Origin: Niastella sp.
GTDB lineage: Bacteria > Bacteroidota > Bacteroidia > Chitinophagales > Chitinophagaceae
Assembly (NCBI GenBank): GCA_017744515.1
Contig: JAGIBF010000026.1
Span: 1 to 64,000 of the forward strand
Reading direction: 5' to 3'
Length of the DNA stretch: 64,000 bases
Below are positions 1-8,988 of this stretch, piece by piece. The notes under the pieces were generated by a model, which made no database searches, was not told where the DNA came from, and worked only from the letters and a program-made list of their open reading frames with translations. Both the position numbers and the translations under genes were made by a program. The stretch's first letter is position 1; each line of letters begins with the position of its first letter.

Positions 1-1149
1 AGAAAAGGACATCAGTACCAGTGCACACGATACCACCCGTACAACAGGGATTGCATCAGTTATAAAACCTGGGTCCTGTCCATAAACAGATAGCAGTACC
101 TGTGGGAAAATGTTTAGCAGGATCGCAACAACAACAGCAATGCTGAAGCTAAGACGTACGATCTTTTTTACCAGCGTGATCACGAGATATTTTCTCCCCT
201 GGCCAATGATATTGCTCACCATTGTATTGGTAGTAGCAGCAAAAGCCCAGGTAAATACCCCGAAGAAGCCAAACAGATTGCGCATGGCATTGGAAATAGC
301 CAGGTCGCGGTTGCTATGCCCGGCAGAATAACCATGGCGTTCGATCAGGATATAAAAGAATATCCAGCTGATGATGCTGATGGCATGCTGAAAAATAAGC
401 GGAGAAGACTGTATCAGGATGAGCCTGGAAATATCTTTATTATACCTAAAGTGCTTGTACAATGAAAAACGTTTACTGATCCCTTTACGGTGTATCACGG
501 CAAAGACTACAAACATACCGGTGGCTTCAGCTATCACCGAAGCAATAGCGGCGCCGTTGAAACCCAAATGAGGAAACCCCAGCTTACCATAGATAAGCGT
601 GTAATCAAAGAAAATATTAGCGACTGTCTCCGCTATCGTGCCGATCACAAGATATTTGCTTTGGTTGGTGCCCACCAGCAGCGCGTTGCGCATCTGGTAA
701 ATAAATAAGAAAGGCAATCCCCAGATGCGGATATACAGGAAGCTCATGGATTGCTTCAGGACGTTTTCATCATGCAGCGAAAACTTTAAAATGGCAGGAG
801 CCAGCAGGTAAGTAATGGCAATACCAATTACGGCAATGGTGAGCGCGATCCGTACACCTTGCGAGAACAGTTTACCAATCTCTTCTACGCGGTTTTCCCC
901 GGCACGGCGGGAGATCAATGCTTGCAAACCATTGTTCAAACCTGCGCCAATAGCAGCAAAAATGAGATAATATACACCCGTCAGGCCAGCGGTGCCCAAT
1001 TCCTGTTCACCCAGCCCGCCCAGGAAAATATTATTCGTAATAAAATTGATCTGAGGTACCAGTAAAGCAAAACTGATCGGCAGTGCGATCTTCAATATTT
1101 GACGGTTGGAAACTTCTACCCGTAGATCATCCGATAAAACAGTGGCCAT
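1..1149 (-). CDS. MATE family efflux transporter (3' end outside window)
   Basis: The first 383 residues of a MATE-type multidrug/toxin exporter, read on the minus strand from an ATG at 1149; no stop is met before the window edge, so the C-terminus is missing. The translation shows long hydrophobic helices and the family-typical run GLNNGLQALISRRAGE around residue 70, plus a further inner repeat with a conserved polar loop (IIGQGRKYLV). Members are inner-membrane antiporters that use Na+ or H+ gradients to expel cationic compounds. It is divergent from the DUF3822 gene. A TAnnTTTG element lies at 1196-1203 on its strand. The substrate cannot be told from sequence. Family call is firm; the end is unseen. 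Confidence 0.9.
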   Translation of the reverse strand, partial: MATVLSDDLRVEVSNRQILKIALPISFALLVPQINFITNNIFLGGLGEQELGTAGLTGVYYLIFAAIGAGLNNGLQALISRRAGENRVEEIGKLFSQGVRIALTIAVIGIAITYLLAPAILKFSLHDENVLKQSMSFLYIRIWGLPFLFIYQMRNALLVGTNQSKYLVIGTIAETVANIFFDYTLIYGKLGFPHLGFNGAAIASVIAEATGMFVVFAVIHRKGISKRFSLYKHFRYNKDISRLILIQSSPLIFQHAISIISWIFFYILIERHGYSAGHSNRDLAISNAMRNLFGFFGVFTWAFAATTNTMVSNIIGQGRKYLVITLVKKIVRLSFSIAVVVAILLNIFPQVLLSVYGQDPGFITDAIPVVRVVSCALVLMSFS

Positions 1150-1195
1150 AACTTGCTTAGCTCCCCCCTGATGCTCATGTGCATTTTGGAACCTG

Positions 1196-1203
1196 CAAAA
1201 ATA
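1196..1203 (-). promoter_or_regulatory. Bacteroidota -7 promoter element of the MATE gene
   Basis: Read on the minus strand this is TATTTTTG, a full match to the Bacteroidota sigma-ABfr -7 consensus TAnnTTTG. It lies 46 bases before the MATE start codon. On the plus strand, TATTATTG at 1227-1234 (one mismatch) lies 14 bases before the DUF3822 ATG, so the two genes appear to have back-to-back promoters. Confidence 0.5.
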
Positions 1204-1248
1204 GCGTACGTATGGCACAATTCGTGTATTATTGCACCTCCAAATAAT

Positions 1249-2097
1249 ATGCTCAAAGCCACATTCGATATCATACCGGAAACAAACCGGCAGGAAGACA
1301 TACAGAATAGCCTGTTACTCATGGAAGTGGGTGAAAAGGTATTTAGTTATGTGTTATACAACAAGCAGCAGCAACGATTCATGGGGCTGCGCCAGTATAA
1401 CCTCGATTTCATGCCCGGCAAACCGGTAATGGAGGCTTTACAGGAAATATTGGCCGGTGACGAGCTGTTGCAGCTTCATTACCGCGAAGCATTCGTCATC
1501 TATCATTATACCGACAGCAACCTGTTGCCCGAGAAACTCTTTCATATCGAACTGAATAAGCCGGTTACAGAGCTGATCTTTGGCAATGCCCACAAGGGAT
1601 TGCTGCTCAGTGAAAAAGTACCCGGCTGGAACGTATACAATATCTACCGCATACCCCGTGAGGCCCATGCCCTTATGCAGCAAAAATTTGCTGCAGGCAA
1701 ATACTGGCATTACTATACCATTATGCTTTCCGGCATAGAAAAAGGAACATCCGGCGATGGAGTGATTAAAGTAGTGGTAGCCTCCGACAGGATCGTGGTG
1801 GCTGTATTCAAAAACAACGCCCTTCAATTAATACAAACCTATAATTACGACACCCCCGACGATGTATCGTATCAGCTGTTGGCATTGTGTGACCGGTTTA
1901 GTCTCGATAATGAAAAGGTGATACTCAAAATATCCGGCTTGCTCGATGAGCAGTCCAAGCTATACCAGGAACTCTTCAAATATTTCCTCCGCATGGAGTG
2001 GGAAGCGCCAACCGCCAGCTCACGCCTGCATGAAGCATTTGAGGCATACCCGGCGCATTATTTTTCACCCTTGCTGAACATGGCCCTATGCGTATAA
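1249..2097 (+). CDS. DUF3822 family protein
   Basis: A 282-residue protein resembling DUF3822, a Bacteroidota family of unknown biochemical role with a predicted actin-like (ASKHA) fold. I chose the ATG at 1249 because the product then starts MLKATFDIIPE, as family members do. The longer open frame back to 1153 would run through the divergent promoter region. The product looks soluble, with no signal peptide. It overlaps rsmD by 10 bases, so the two are translationally coupled. The DUF3822-rsmD pairing, which I recall as common in this phylum, suggests a role near rRNA modification or ribosome assembly, but that is only inference. Confidence 0.8.
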   Translation: MLKATFDIIPETNRQEDIQNSLLLMEVGEKVFSYVLYNKQQQRFMGLRQYNLDFMPGKPVMEALQEILAGDELLQLHYREAFVIYHYTDSNLLPEKLFHIELNKPVTELIFGNAHKGLLLSEKVPGWNVYNIYRIPREAHALMQQKFAAGKYWHYYTIMLSGIEKGTSGDGVIKVVVASDRIVVAVFKNNALQLIQTYNYDTPDDVSYQLLALCDRFSLDNEKVILKISGLLDEQSKLYQELFKYFLRMEWEAPTASSRLHEAFEAYPAHYFSPLLNMALCV

Positions 2098-2627
2098 TCG
2101 GTGGAGAATTAGGAGGACGGCGTATCAACCCGCCGGCTAAAATGCCGCATACCCGGCCTACTACGGATGTTGCTAAAGAAGGGCTCTTCAACATTATACA
2201 GAACAACCTCGAGATAGCTTCCCTTAAAACACTGGACATTTTTGGCGGCACTGGCAGCATTAGCTATGAGCTGGCATCCCGCGGTGCAGAAGACCTCACC
2301 ATCGTGGAGAAAGATACAGTCATGTACGAGTTTATTAAAAAGACATCACAAGACCTGAAGCTCGACAACTTCAAAGTGATCAAAATGGAGGTGTTCAAAT
2401 TCCTGGAACAATGCACGGAAAAGTTCGACTTCATCTTTGCCGGACCTCCCTATGCATTGACTACGATCGATGACCTGCCTAAAAAGATCGCAGAAAAACA
2501 ATTATTAAAACCCAACGGCTGGTTTGTGTTGGAGCATACTCCCCGCAACAATTACGAAAACTACCCACTCTTCGTTACCGCCCGCAACTACGGAACTACA
2601 ATTTTCAGCATTTTTGTAAATAAGTAA
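2088..2627 (+). CDS. rsmD: 16S rRNA (guanine966-N2)-methyltransferase RsmD
   Basis: A 179-residue Rossmann-fold methyltransferase of the RsmD family, which uses S-adenosylmethionine to methylate G966 of 16S rRNA in the 30S subunit. The N-terminus MRIIGGELGGRRI is the family signature and THTRPTTDVAKEGLFN-like residues follow at about 20-35. The SAM-binding loop is DIFGGTGS at residues 50-57. The usual catalytic tetrapeptide D-P-P-Y reads GPPY here (residues 119-122), which is odd and reported separately. The length is normal for the family. The start lies inside the DUF3822 gene, followed by a 92-base gap to bioD that holds a repeat. Confidence 0.9.
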   Translation: MRIIGGELGGRRINPPAKMPHTRPTTDVAKEGLFNIIQNNLEIASLKTLDIFGGTGSISYELASRGAEDLTIVEKDTVMYEFIKKTSQDLKLDNFKVIKMEVFKFLEQCTEKFDFIFAGPPYALTTIDDLPKKIAEKQLLKPNGWFVLEHTPRNNYENYPLFVTARNYGTTIFSIFVNK

Positions 2628-2630
2628 AAC

Positions 2631-2717
2631 CAGCTACGAGCTACGAGCTATGAGCTTCGAGCCTAAGGGACGAAGCTGAAGTGTATTTGCTCGCTGCTCG
2701 CGGCTCAAAGCTCGCAG
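2631..2717. repeat. AGCTACG-type heptamer repeats forming an imperfect inverted repeat
   Basis: Between rsmD and bioD the sequence GAGCTACGAGCTATGAGC is a short run of degenerate heptamers. About 30 bases later comes GCTCGCTGCTCGCGGCTC, whose complement resembles the first arm (GAGC followed by two or three variable bases, repeated). Transcribed, it could fold into a long imperfect hairpin inside the operon. Short intergenic repeats of this look are scattered in related genomes; mobility or function is unknown. Confidence 0.55.
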
Positions 2718-2719
2718 CA

Positions 2720-3349
2720 ATGAATAAGATTTTCATCACAGGAATAGGAACCGGTATCGGCAAAACATTCATCTCCGCCTTGCTTGCCAAAGCGCTGGAA
2801 GCAGATTACTGGAAGCCCATCCAGGCAGGATACGAAGACGGTACCGATAGTGAATATGTACAGGATGCGCTTAAGGGGACGGCTTCTGTAATACATCCTG
2901 AAGTATACAAACTTAAAATGCCTGCGTCACCACACATAGCAGCCCGCGAAGAAGGCATCGACATATCCATTCAAAAAATTTGTGAACAGGTTCCGCCAAT
3001 TAGTCGTAATTTGATCATCGAAGGGGCTGGTGGATTACTCGTTCCGTTAAACGGAACTGAATTTGTGGCAGACCTGATAAAAGCCCTGGGTGCGAAAGTG
3101 ATATTGGTCAGTCGCAATTACCTGGGGAGTATCAATCACTCATTATTGACCGCCCGCGTGTGCAGGGAGTTGGGTTTGCCGGTGATAGGGTGGATATTCA
3201 ATGATCAGTACCTTCACTATGAAGAAGAGATTGTACGCTGGAGCAACTACCCCCTAATAGCATCTGTACCATATATGAAAACAGAAAACGGGAAATTTAT
3301 CGAGGCTCAGACGGCTGCACTACAAAAGCAACTGAAAGGATTTCTATGA
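2720..3349 (+). CDS. bioD: ATP-dependent dethiobiotin synthetase BioD
   Basis: A 209-residue BioD, which closes the ureido ring of dethiobiotin from diaminopelargonate, CO2 and ATP, the penultimate step of biotin synthesis in the cytoplasm. The P-loop TGIGTGIGKT is at residues 7-16, the WKPIQAG segment binds substrate at about 33, and EGAGGLLVPL at about 105 is the second conserved block. I chose the ATG at 2720 rather than the upstream frame from 2681, because the upstream codons come from the intergenic repeat. The stop shares ATGA with the next gene. No other bio gene is in the window. Confidence 0.93.
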   Translation: MNKIFITGIGTGIGKTFISALLAKALEADYWKPIQAGYEDGTDSEYVQDALKGTASVIHPEVYKLKMPASPHIAAREEGIDISIQKICEQVPPISRNLIIEGAGGLLVPLNGTEFVADLIKALGAKVILVSRNYLGSINHSLLTARVCRELGLPVIGWIFNDQYLHYEEEIVRWSNYPLIASVPYMKTENGKFIEAQTAALQKQLKGFL

Positions 3350-3915
3350 TAAAAAAAACCGTTAGAAAAGACTATCTGCAACGCAGGATGGACATTCCCG
3401 AAGAAGACCTGCAACAACAAACGGCCCTCATGGCGTTTAACTTTAGAAAGCTAACCTTCCCCCCGGTCAAATACCTGATGTCCTATTCACCCCTGCTGGC
3501 AAGACGCGAATTTGATGTCTCCGTGTGTGAAGACATGCTCAAGCAACAAAACCCTTCCCTGCAAACAGCCTGGCCCCGCATTGAGGAGCATTCCTCCGAA
3601 ATGGAAGCCACACTGGTCCAGCGAGGAGGCCTGTTTACCAAGAACCGCTACAACGTACTGGAGCCTATCAGCGGCGATACCATAGCTCCGGAACTGCTTG
3701 ATGTGATCTTTGTGCCCCTCGTGGCCTTTGATGAAAAAGGCTACCGGGTAGGCTACGGCAAAGGATACTACGATCGTTATATGGCCCGTTGCCGCCACGA
3801 TATAATACGCGTTGGATTCTCCTTCTTCGAAGCCGTACGGAGCATCGAAGACATCAACCAATATGATGTACCTTTAAATTTTTGTATTACACCGTATCGT
3901 ATTTATGAATTTTAA
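3346..3915 (+). CDS. 5-formyltetrahydrofolate cyclo-ligase
   Basis: A 189-residue member of the 5-FCL/MTHFS family, which uses ATP to convert 5-formyl-THF to 5,10-methenyl-THF and so returns a storage folate to one-carbon metabolism. The hallmark glycine-rich ATP-binding motif GYRVGYGKGYYDRYM is at about residues 130-144, and an N-terminal KKTVRKDYLQRR basic stretch is typical. It overlaps bioD by four bases (ATGA) and lpxK by eleven, so it sits firmly within the operon. Nothing unusual is seen in the sequence. Confidence 0.93.
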   Translation: MIKKTVRKDYLQRRMDIPEEDLQQQTALMAFNFRKLTFPPVKYLMSYSPLLARREFDVSVCEDMLKQQNPSLQTAWPRIEEHSSEMEATLVQRGGLFTKNRYNVLEPISGDTIAPELLDVIFVPLVAFDEKGYRVGYGKGYYDRYMARCRHDIIRVGFSFFEAVRSIEDINQYDVPLNFCITPYRIYEF

Positions 3916-4981
3916 TGCACCCTTGCTACGGCCAATACGGATCCTGCTGTTTCCTGTCTCACTTGTTTATGGCGCTGTAATATGGTTGCGCAACAGACTT
4001 TTTGATAAGAACATCCTTAAATCCTCCTCCTTCAACCTGCCGGTCATTTGCGTGGGCAACCTGTCGGCTGGAGGCACCGGGAAATCACCCATGGTAGAGT
4101 TTTTGCTGAAGCACCTGCACAGCAATATGGAAGTGGCAGTACTAAGCAGAGGATACAAACGCAAGACCCGGGGGTATGCCCTTGCCGGGCCGCGCACCAC
4201 TGCCCTGGAAATAGGCGATGAACCCATGCAGTTTCACCTCAAATTTCCGGATGTAACCATTGCAGTAGGTGAAGAAAGAGTAGTGGCCATACCCCAGTTG
4301 CTGCACGATAAACCCGATACAAAAGTGATCGTGTTGGATGATGCTTTCCAGCATCGTACCGTGAAGGCAGGCCTTAACATCGTGCTCACAGATTATAGCA
4401 ACCTCTTCACCCGCGACTGGTTTCTGCCCACCGGCGACCTGCGCGATGAAAAGAATAGTTACAAGCGTGCCGATATACTGGTAGTCACCAAATGCAGGCC
4501 CAATCTTTCCGAAGAAGAAAGAAAGGCCATCCTGGAAGAACTGAACCCACTGCCGCACCAGCGGGTATTCTTTTCCACCATACGCTATGGCATCCCTTAC
4601 CATATCCTCCACAGGAACGAACAGCTCCTCAACGATTCCATGGAAGTATTGCTGGTAAGCGGCATCGCCAACCCTGTCCCCCTTAAAAGGTACCTGCAGG
4701 AGGTAACCAAAACCTACTATGAGATCCCCTACAGCGATCATCACATCTTCTCCATTGATGATCTGAAAGACATGATCAAACGCCTCGATGCCATCCAGGC
4801 GCCCAACAAGATCATGCTCACCACCGAAAAAGATGCAGTACGGCTGGTGAAATTTGAACAACAATTAAAAGAATTGCCTGTCTATGTAATTCCGATCGAA
4901 GTGCAGTTCCTCTTCAACGAACAGCAGGTATTTGGTGATTTAATCACTAAATTCATTAAAGAATTTACATACAGGTCTTAA
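3905..4981 (+). CDS. lpxK: Tetraacyldisaccharide 4'-kinase LpxK
   Basis: A 358-residue LpxK, the inner-membrane kinase that phosphorylates the 4' position of the lipid A disaccharide to give lipid IVA. An N-terminal hydrophobic helix (about residues 9-29) anchors it on the cytosolic face. The Walker A motif GGTGKSP is at residues 56-62, followed by a typical SRGYKRKTRG block and a DDAFQH segment that carries the catalytic Asp-His. Its presence confirms a Gram-negative envelope with lipid A. It overlaps the cyclo-ligase upstream and is 10 bases from rnr downstream. Confidence 0.95.
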   Translation: MNFNAPLLRPIRILLFPVSLVYGAVIWLRNRLFDKNILKSSSFNLPVICVGNLSAGGTGKSPMVEFLLKHLHSNMEVAVLSRGYKRKTRGYALAGPRTTALEIGDEPMQFHLKFPDVTIAVGEERVVAIPQLLHDKPDTKVIVLDDAFQHRTVKAGLNIVLTDYSNLFTRDWFLPTGDLRDEKNSYKRADILVVTKCRPNLSEEERKAILEELNPLPHQRVFFSTIRYGIPYHILHRNEQLLNDSMEVLLVSGIANPVPLKRYLQEVTKTYYEIPYSDHHIFSIDDLKDMIKRLDAIQAPNKIMLTTEKDAVRLVKFEQQLKELPVYVIPIEVQFLFNEQQVFGDLITKFIKEFTYRS

Positions 4982-4991
4982 ACACTTACGG

Positions 4992-7076
4992 ATGAGTAAG
5001 AAACAATCAAAGAAGAATAAGAACAAGAGTAAGAAGAAAAAATCGTTCAATGACCAGGATACGCTCAAAGGAGTACTGGACATTACGCGATCCGGAGTAG
5101 GGTATGTAGTGATACCCAACGCTGACAATGATATACTGGTGCGTCCCGGCGATTTTAATACTGCCCTACATGGCGATACCGTGCGCGTAAGAGTGGTCAA
5201 CAGTGGTGGCAGACAAAGCGGCCGCCAGCAGGGCAAAGTAGTGGAAGTGGTACAGCGCAAGCAAACCGAGTTCCTGGGCAAAATAGAAATAGGGAAGACC
5301 TTTGCCTTCTTTATTGCCGATGTCGACAAGCCTATGCCCGACATCTTTGTGCCACTCAACAACCTTAAAGAAGCAAAAGACAACGACCAGGTAATAGTGC
5401 GCATCGTAGAGTGGCAGCCCAATAAAAAGCCGGTAGGCGAAGTCGTACAGGTAATGGAAAAGGGCGATGCCAACGATATGGCGATGAAGGAGATCCTCAT
5501 GCAGAATGGGTTCCCCCTGTTCTTCCCGGAAGAAGTAATAGAAGAAAGCGAACGCATACCCGATACCATACCGCAGGCAGAGATCAATAACCGAAAAGAT
5601 GTACGTGAAATCCTGACCTTCACCATCGATCCGGTAGATGCGAAAGACTTCGACGATGCCATTTCCTTCCGGGTACTGAAAAATGGTAACTATGAAATAG
5701 GCGTACACATTGCTGACGTAGGCCATTACGTAGAGCCCGATACGGCACTGGACAAAGAAGCCTACAACAGAGCTACATCGGTATACCTGCCAGACAGGGT
5801 GCTGCCAATGCTGCCCGAAAGAATATCCAATGAGCTATGCTCCCTGCGTCCCAAAGAAGATAAACTCACCTTCTCGGCCATCTTCCAGATCACGCCGAAA
5901 GGAGAGGTGAAACAACACTGGCTGGGTAAAACAGTGATCCATTCCGATCACCGCTTCACTTATGAGCAGGTGCAGGAGATCATCGAGCAGCAGGAAGGAT
6001 TGTACAAAGACGAAGTCTTGATCCTGAACGAGCTTGCGCAGAAATTCCGCAAACAGCGGTTCAAGAAAGGCGCTATCAACTTTTCATCACAGGAAGTACG
6101 CTTCAAGCTGGATGAAAAAGGTAAGCCCATCGGCATCATGATCAAGGAAAGCAAAGAAGCCCATCAGTTGATAGAAGAATTCATGTTGCTGGCCAACCGA
6201 ACCGTGGCAGAAAGTGTGTCGAAGATCAAGTTCAATAAAAAAGACATTCCCTTCCCGTACCGCGTGCACGATACGCCGGATGAGATGAAGCTGGAACCCT
6301 TTGCGGCATTTGCCCGTAAATACGGACACGAATTCGATACCAAATCACCGGAAGGAATAGCACGCTCATTCAACCAGATGCTGAAAGATGTACAGGGCAA
6401 GCCCGAGCAGCATGTACTGGAACAACTGGGTATCCGTACCATGGCCAAAGCCATCTACACATCCGAAAACATAGGGCACTATGGGTTGGGCTTTAAATAC
6501 TACTGTCACTTTACCTCACCTATTCGCCGTTATCCGGATGTGTTGGTACATCGTGTTCTATTCGATATCCTGAACGAGAAGATAGAACCCGATAAGAAAA
6601 TGGAGCAGAAATGCAAACACTGCAGCGACAAAGAGCGCAGTGCCATGGAATCCGAACGGGCAGGCAACAAATACAAACAGGTGGAGTATATGCAGAACTT
6701 CCTGGGCGATGAGTTTGAAGGCGTCATCAGCGGCGTGGCTGCCTTTGGGTTCTGGGTAGAGACCATTGAGCACAAATGCGAAGGATTGGTAAGCATCAAC
6801 AGCCTGTTGGAATACGATGACTTCCGCCTGGTAGAAGGCGATTACAGCCTCGCAGGCATGCGCAGCGGTCGTAAATTCAGGATGGGCGATAAAGTACGCA
6901 TCAAAGTAATTGCTGCTAACCTTAGCAAGCGCCAGCTGGATTATGAATGGGTGATCACCGCCACTACAGGCGATGACAAGGTAGAAGCCAACCTGCAAAG
7001 ACCTGCTTACCCAATACCTAAAAAATCAGCCAAAGGGAAAGGAGGGCGACCCGGAGGTAAGAGCAAGAAAAAATAA
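4992..7076 (+). CDS. rnr: Ribonuclease R
   Basis: A 694-residue RNase II/R-family 3'-5' exoribonuclease. The order is a very lysine-rich N-terminal tail (residues 2-18), cold-shock/OB domains (about 25-180), the RNB catalytic domain (about 200-520) and a C-terminal S1 domain (about 605-680), closing with a basic GKGGRPGGKSKKK tail. The catalytic aspartates are visible in DPVDAKDFDDA (213-223), and HFTSPIRRYPD lies near 508. The enzyme degrades structured RNA in mRNA turnover and rRNA quality control. It is the last gene of the operon and is followed by a strong terminator at 7192. Confidence 0.95.
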   Translation: MSKKQSKKNKNKSKKKKSFNDQDTLKGVLDITRSGVGYVVIPNADNDILVRPGDFNTALHGDTVRVRVVNSGGRQSGRQQGKVVEVVQRKQTEFLGKIEIGKTFAFFIADVDKPMPDIFVPLNNLKEAKDNDQVIVRIVEWQPNKKPVGEVVQVMEKGDANDMAMKEILMQNGFPLFFPEEVIEESERIPDTIPQAEINNRKDVREILTFTIDPVDAKDFDDAISFRVLKNGNYEIGVHIADVGHYVEPDTALDKEAYNRATSVYLPDRVLPMLPERISNELCSLRPKEDKLTFSAIFQITPKGEVKQHWLGKTVIHSDHRFTYEQVQEIIEQQEGLYKDEVLILNELAQKFRKQRFKKGAINFSSQEVRFKLDEKGKPIGIMIKESKEAHQLIEEFMLLANRTVAESVSKIKFNKKDIPFPYRVHDTPDEMKLEPFAAFARKYGHEFDTKSPEGIARSFNQMLKDVQGKPEQHVLEQLGIRTMAKAIYTSENIGHYGLGFKYYCHFTSPIRRYPDVLVHRVLFDILNEKIEPDKKMEQKCKHCSDKERSAMESERAGNKYKQVEYMQNFLGDEFEGVISGVAAFGFWVETIEHKCEGLVSINSLLEYDDFRLVEGDYSLAGMRSGRKFRMGDKVRIKVIAANLSKRQLDYEWVITATTGDDKVEANLQRPAYPIPKKSAKGKGGRPGGKSKKK

Positions 7077-7081
7077 CGCAC

Positions 7082-7150
7082 GCTCTCATTTCGAACGCAT
7101 CCTCCCTCTTTTGTCATTTCGAACGGAGCGATAGCGGAGTGAGAAATCTG
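7082..7150. repeat. CATTTCGAACG intergenic repeat, two copies
   Basis: TCATTTCGAACG occurs at about 7087-7098 and again at about 7113-7125, the second continuing into GGAGCGATAGCGGAGTGAG and GAAATCTGC. This type of dispersed intergenic sequence is common in Bacteroidota genomes. It sits between the rnr stop and its terminator. Confidence 0.5.
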
Positions 7151-7191
7151 CTTGCGATTCAAAGGCAACACACAGTAAACTAAACATAGCA

Positions 7192-7217
7192 GGGACGCGA
7201 AAGCGTCCCTTTTTTTA
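7192..7217 (+). terminator. Intrinsic terminator after rnr
   Basis: GGGACGC-GAAA-GCGTCCC is a perfect 7-bp stem with a GAAA tetraloop, followed by an eight-base T run. It ends the DUF3822-rnr operon, and its T run touches the stop codon of the convergent gene at 7215. Confidence 0.92.
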
Positions 7218-7826
7218 TTTTCTCTTATTGAGCCAAAAACCAAGCGTAATGCGGGTAGGAACAAAGAATTGACCATCCCTTTGAGTGAACAGCTCGCCAT
7301 CATTGACATAATTGTCACCTCCAAATATATAGCCTGCGCCAATATTTACATCAACACAGAGACGGCTATTGAAATTGCGCTGAAGCCCCCATGTGACACC
7401 TACGGCATTAATATTCTTCCGCTTGCTATCGATATTTCCCATTTCATCCACATAATCCCGTTTGGCGAAGACTGTCCGGAAAAAAGGCGACAGGTAATTC
7501 GCACTATTCATATCCACCCTTTTACCACGTTCCTGCCTGCTCCGGAAATTGTAGAAATACCGGTATTCCAGCGACAGCGTAGGATCAATGTAAAAGTGAG
7601 ACAGAAAACCTTGCGAGCTTGAATAGCCGACACCGCCGGATAAACTCAGGAAGCCTTGCAGATACAACGTTTGATATTTGCCTACCCGCTTTTCATAACC
7701 CAGACCGGGACTTATCAGGTTGGCCCTGGTGATGTCCCTGACATCATCAGAAGATTCGGAATACTGTGCAGTACAATGGATGCCTGTAATTAATAGTACA
7801 AATGTAATGAGTGATCTTGCATTCAT
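7215..7826 (-). CDS. Secreted beta-barrel-like protein of unknown function
   Basis: A 203-residue protein that I do not recognise as a named family. It begins with a signal peptide (MNARSLITFVLLITGIHCTAQ). The rest alternates aromatic and polar residues in short strands (SLEYRYFYNF, LGFWLNKRK) and ends with an aromatic-rich strand, as small outer-membrane beta-barrels do. It is co-directional with the DUF3500 gene, 31 bases downstream of it, and may share its transcript. It ends at the rnr terminator. The barrel assignment is inferred from residue patterning, not from a motif. Confidence 0.65.
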   Translation of the reverse strand: MNARSLITFVLLITGIHCTAQYSESSDDVRDITRANLISPGLGYEKRVGKYQTLYLQGFLSLSGGVGYSSSQGFLSHFYIDPTLSLEYRYFYNFRSRQERGKRVDMNSANYLSPFFRTVFAKRDYVDEMGNIDSKRKNINAVGVTWGLQRNFNSRLCVDVNIGAGYIFGGDNYVNDGELFTQRDGQFFVPTRITLGFWLNKRK

Positions 7827-7857
7827 GTTTAGGGATTGTATTGTTTTTAGGGCTATA

Positions 7858-8925
7858 TTAATGCGAGGCCTGGTAATGTTTCTTTAAAACATCACCGCCA
7901 AATTCATTGCCTTTCTCGCGCCAGATGGCATGAATGTGATTGCCAGCGTTGTTGAAACCACTGTTATCAAATTCAATGAGAAAAGTAGGACCATTGATCA
8001 CGAAGTAATGAGCCTTGTGTTCTTCATAAGGACCGATCCATCCAAAGTAAATATTGCCGATACCGGCCTTGATGATCTTGTCATATTCTGCAGTAGCCTT
8101 TTCGTATTCGAGGTTAAAGACAAATTCACGAATGATCCGTTTCAACAACTCCTGTTGATCTTTAGTAAGCGCGTCACCCTTTACACCCCAGTAGTCGATC
8201 AGCCGTTTGCCGCTTTCGGCAGCAGTGATAATATCGCCCGGTACATTGCCGCTCATCGTAGCCTTCTTTTGAAGCGCCGGCGAAAGAGCATTGATGAGCT
8301 TAACGCCCAGATCCTCTTCCTGCCCAAGGATACGCCAGCCTGCATATTCGGTAATGCCATATTCGGCAGGGTCGCTGCCTACAAACATAGGCGTTACGGC
8401 AAGCTGCTGGCGGTTGAAAGTAAAGTTTAGTGAAAGATGATGTCCTTCCAGCTTAAAGCCCCAAATGCTATCAGTAGAAGGATTACTGAATACGGCGAGG
8501 TAAAACTGCTGGTGGCTCCATTGCAAAGCCCGCAGTTGCTTGTGAAGCCCGTCATTGATCTCTTTACGGTTAAGTAAAGTATCATAATAAGCATTCAGCA
8601 GGTTGTCCATATGCATAATGCCGGTAGCTTTCAGATACCCCTGAGAACTTAGCGAAGCAGAAAGAATGCGGTGCAACAGTTTCCGCTGATTATCAGACAG
8701 GCTCCCGATATTGATGCCAACGCGTGGGCGTAGGCCTACCGGCAGGTTATTCCACTCCGTACGCATGGTGTCCCTGAAATCGACCAGCGCCCTTTTCTTT
8801 TGAAGCGTTGAAAGACCATCCACAAAAGCTGATACAGACTTCTTTATTTCTGTATGGAGATCCTGGCTTTGTACATGAACAAATGCAAACACAGCAAGGG
8901 CAAATAGCAATAATTTACGGGGCAT
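7858..8925 (-). CDS. DUF3500 family secreted protein
   Basis: A 355-residue protein with a signal peptide (MPRKLLLFALAVFAFVHVQSQ) and the DUF3500 layout: a helical first half, a central GHHLSLNF motif and the C-terminal FDNSGFNNAGNHIHAIWRE block followed by FGGDVLKKHY. The conserved His residues in GHH and HIH suggest metal binding, but family activity is unknown. I placed the start at 8925 because the signal peptide begins there; 16 extra in-frame codons upstream are probably untranslated. It is likely exported to the periplasm. Gene order with the M23 peptidase upstream suggests a small minus-strand unit. Confidence 0.8.
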   Translation of the reverse strand: MPRKLLLFALAVFAFVHVQSQDLHTEIKKSVSAFVDGLSTLQKKRALVDFRDTMRTEWNNLPVGLRPRVGINIGSLSDNQRKLLHRILSASLSSQGYLKATGIMHMDNLLNAYYDTLLNRKEINDGLHKQLRALQWSHQQFYLAVFSNPSTDSIWGFKLEGHHLSLNFTFNRQQLAVTPMFVGSDPAEYGITEYAGWRILGQEEDLGVKLINALSPALQKKATMSGNVPGDIITAAESGKRLIDYWGVKGDALTKDQQELLKRIIREFVFNLEYEKATAEYDKIIKAGIGNIYFGWIGPYEEHKAHYFVINGPTFLIEFDNSGFNNAGNHIHAIWREKGNEFGGDVLKKHYQASH

Positions 8926-8988
8926 AATGTCGGTTGTTGCCACGTAAATTATTGATTTATTAGCGTCTGGCAAAACCTGCGCGCATCA

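Noticed and set aside
1153-1248. Upstream extension of the DUF3822 gene from 1153
   Set aside because: The added 32 codons overlap the divergent promoter region and are not family-like.
4142-4864. Minus-strand frame of 240 codons over lpxK
   Set aside because: Antisense shadow of lpxK.
5166-5726. Minus-strand frame of 186 codons over rnr
   Set aside because: Antisense shadow of the RNase R gene.
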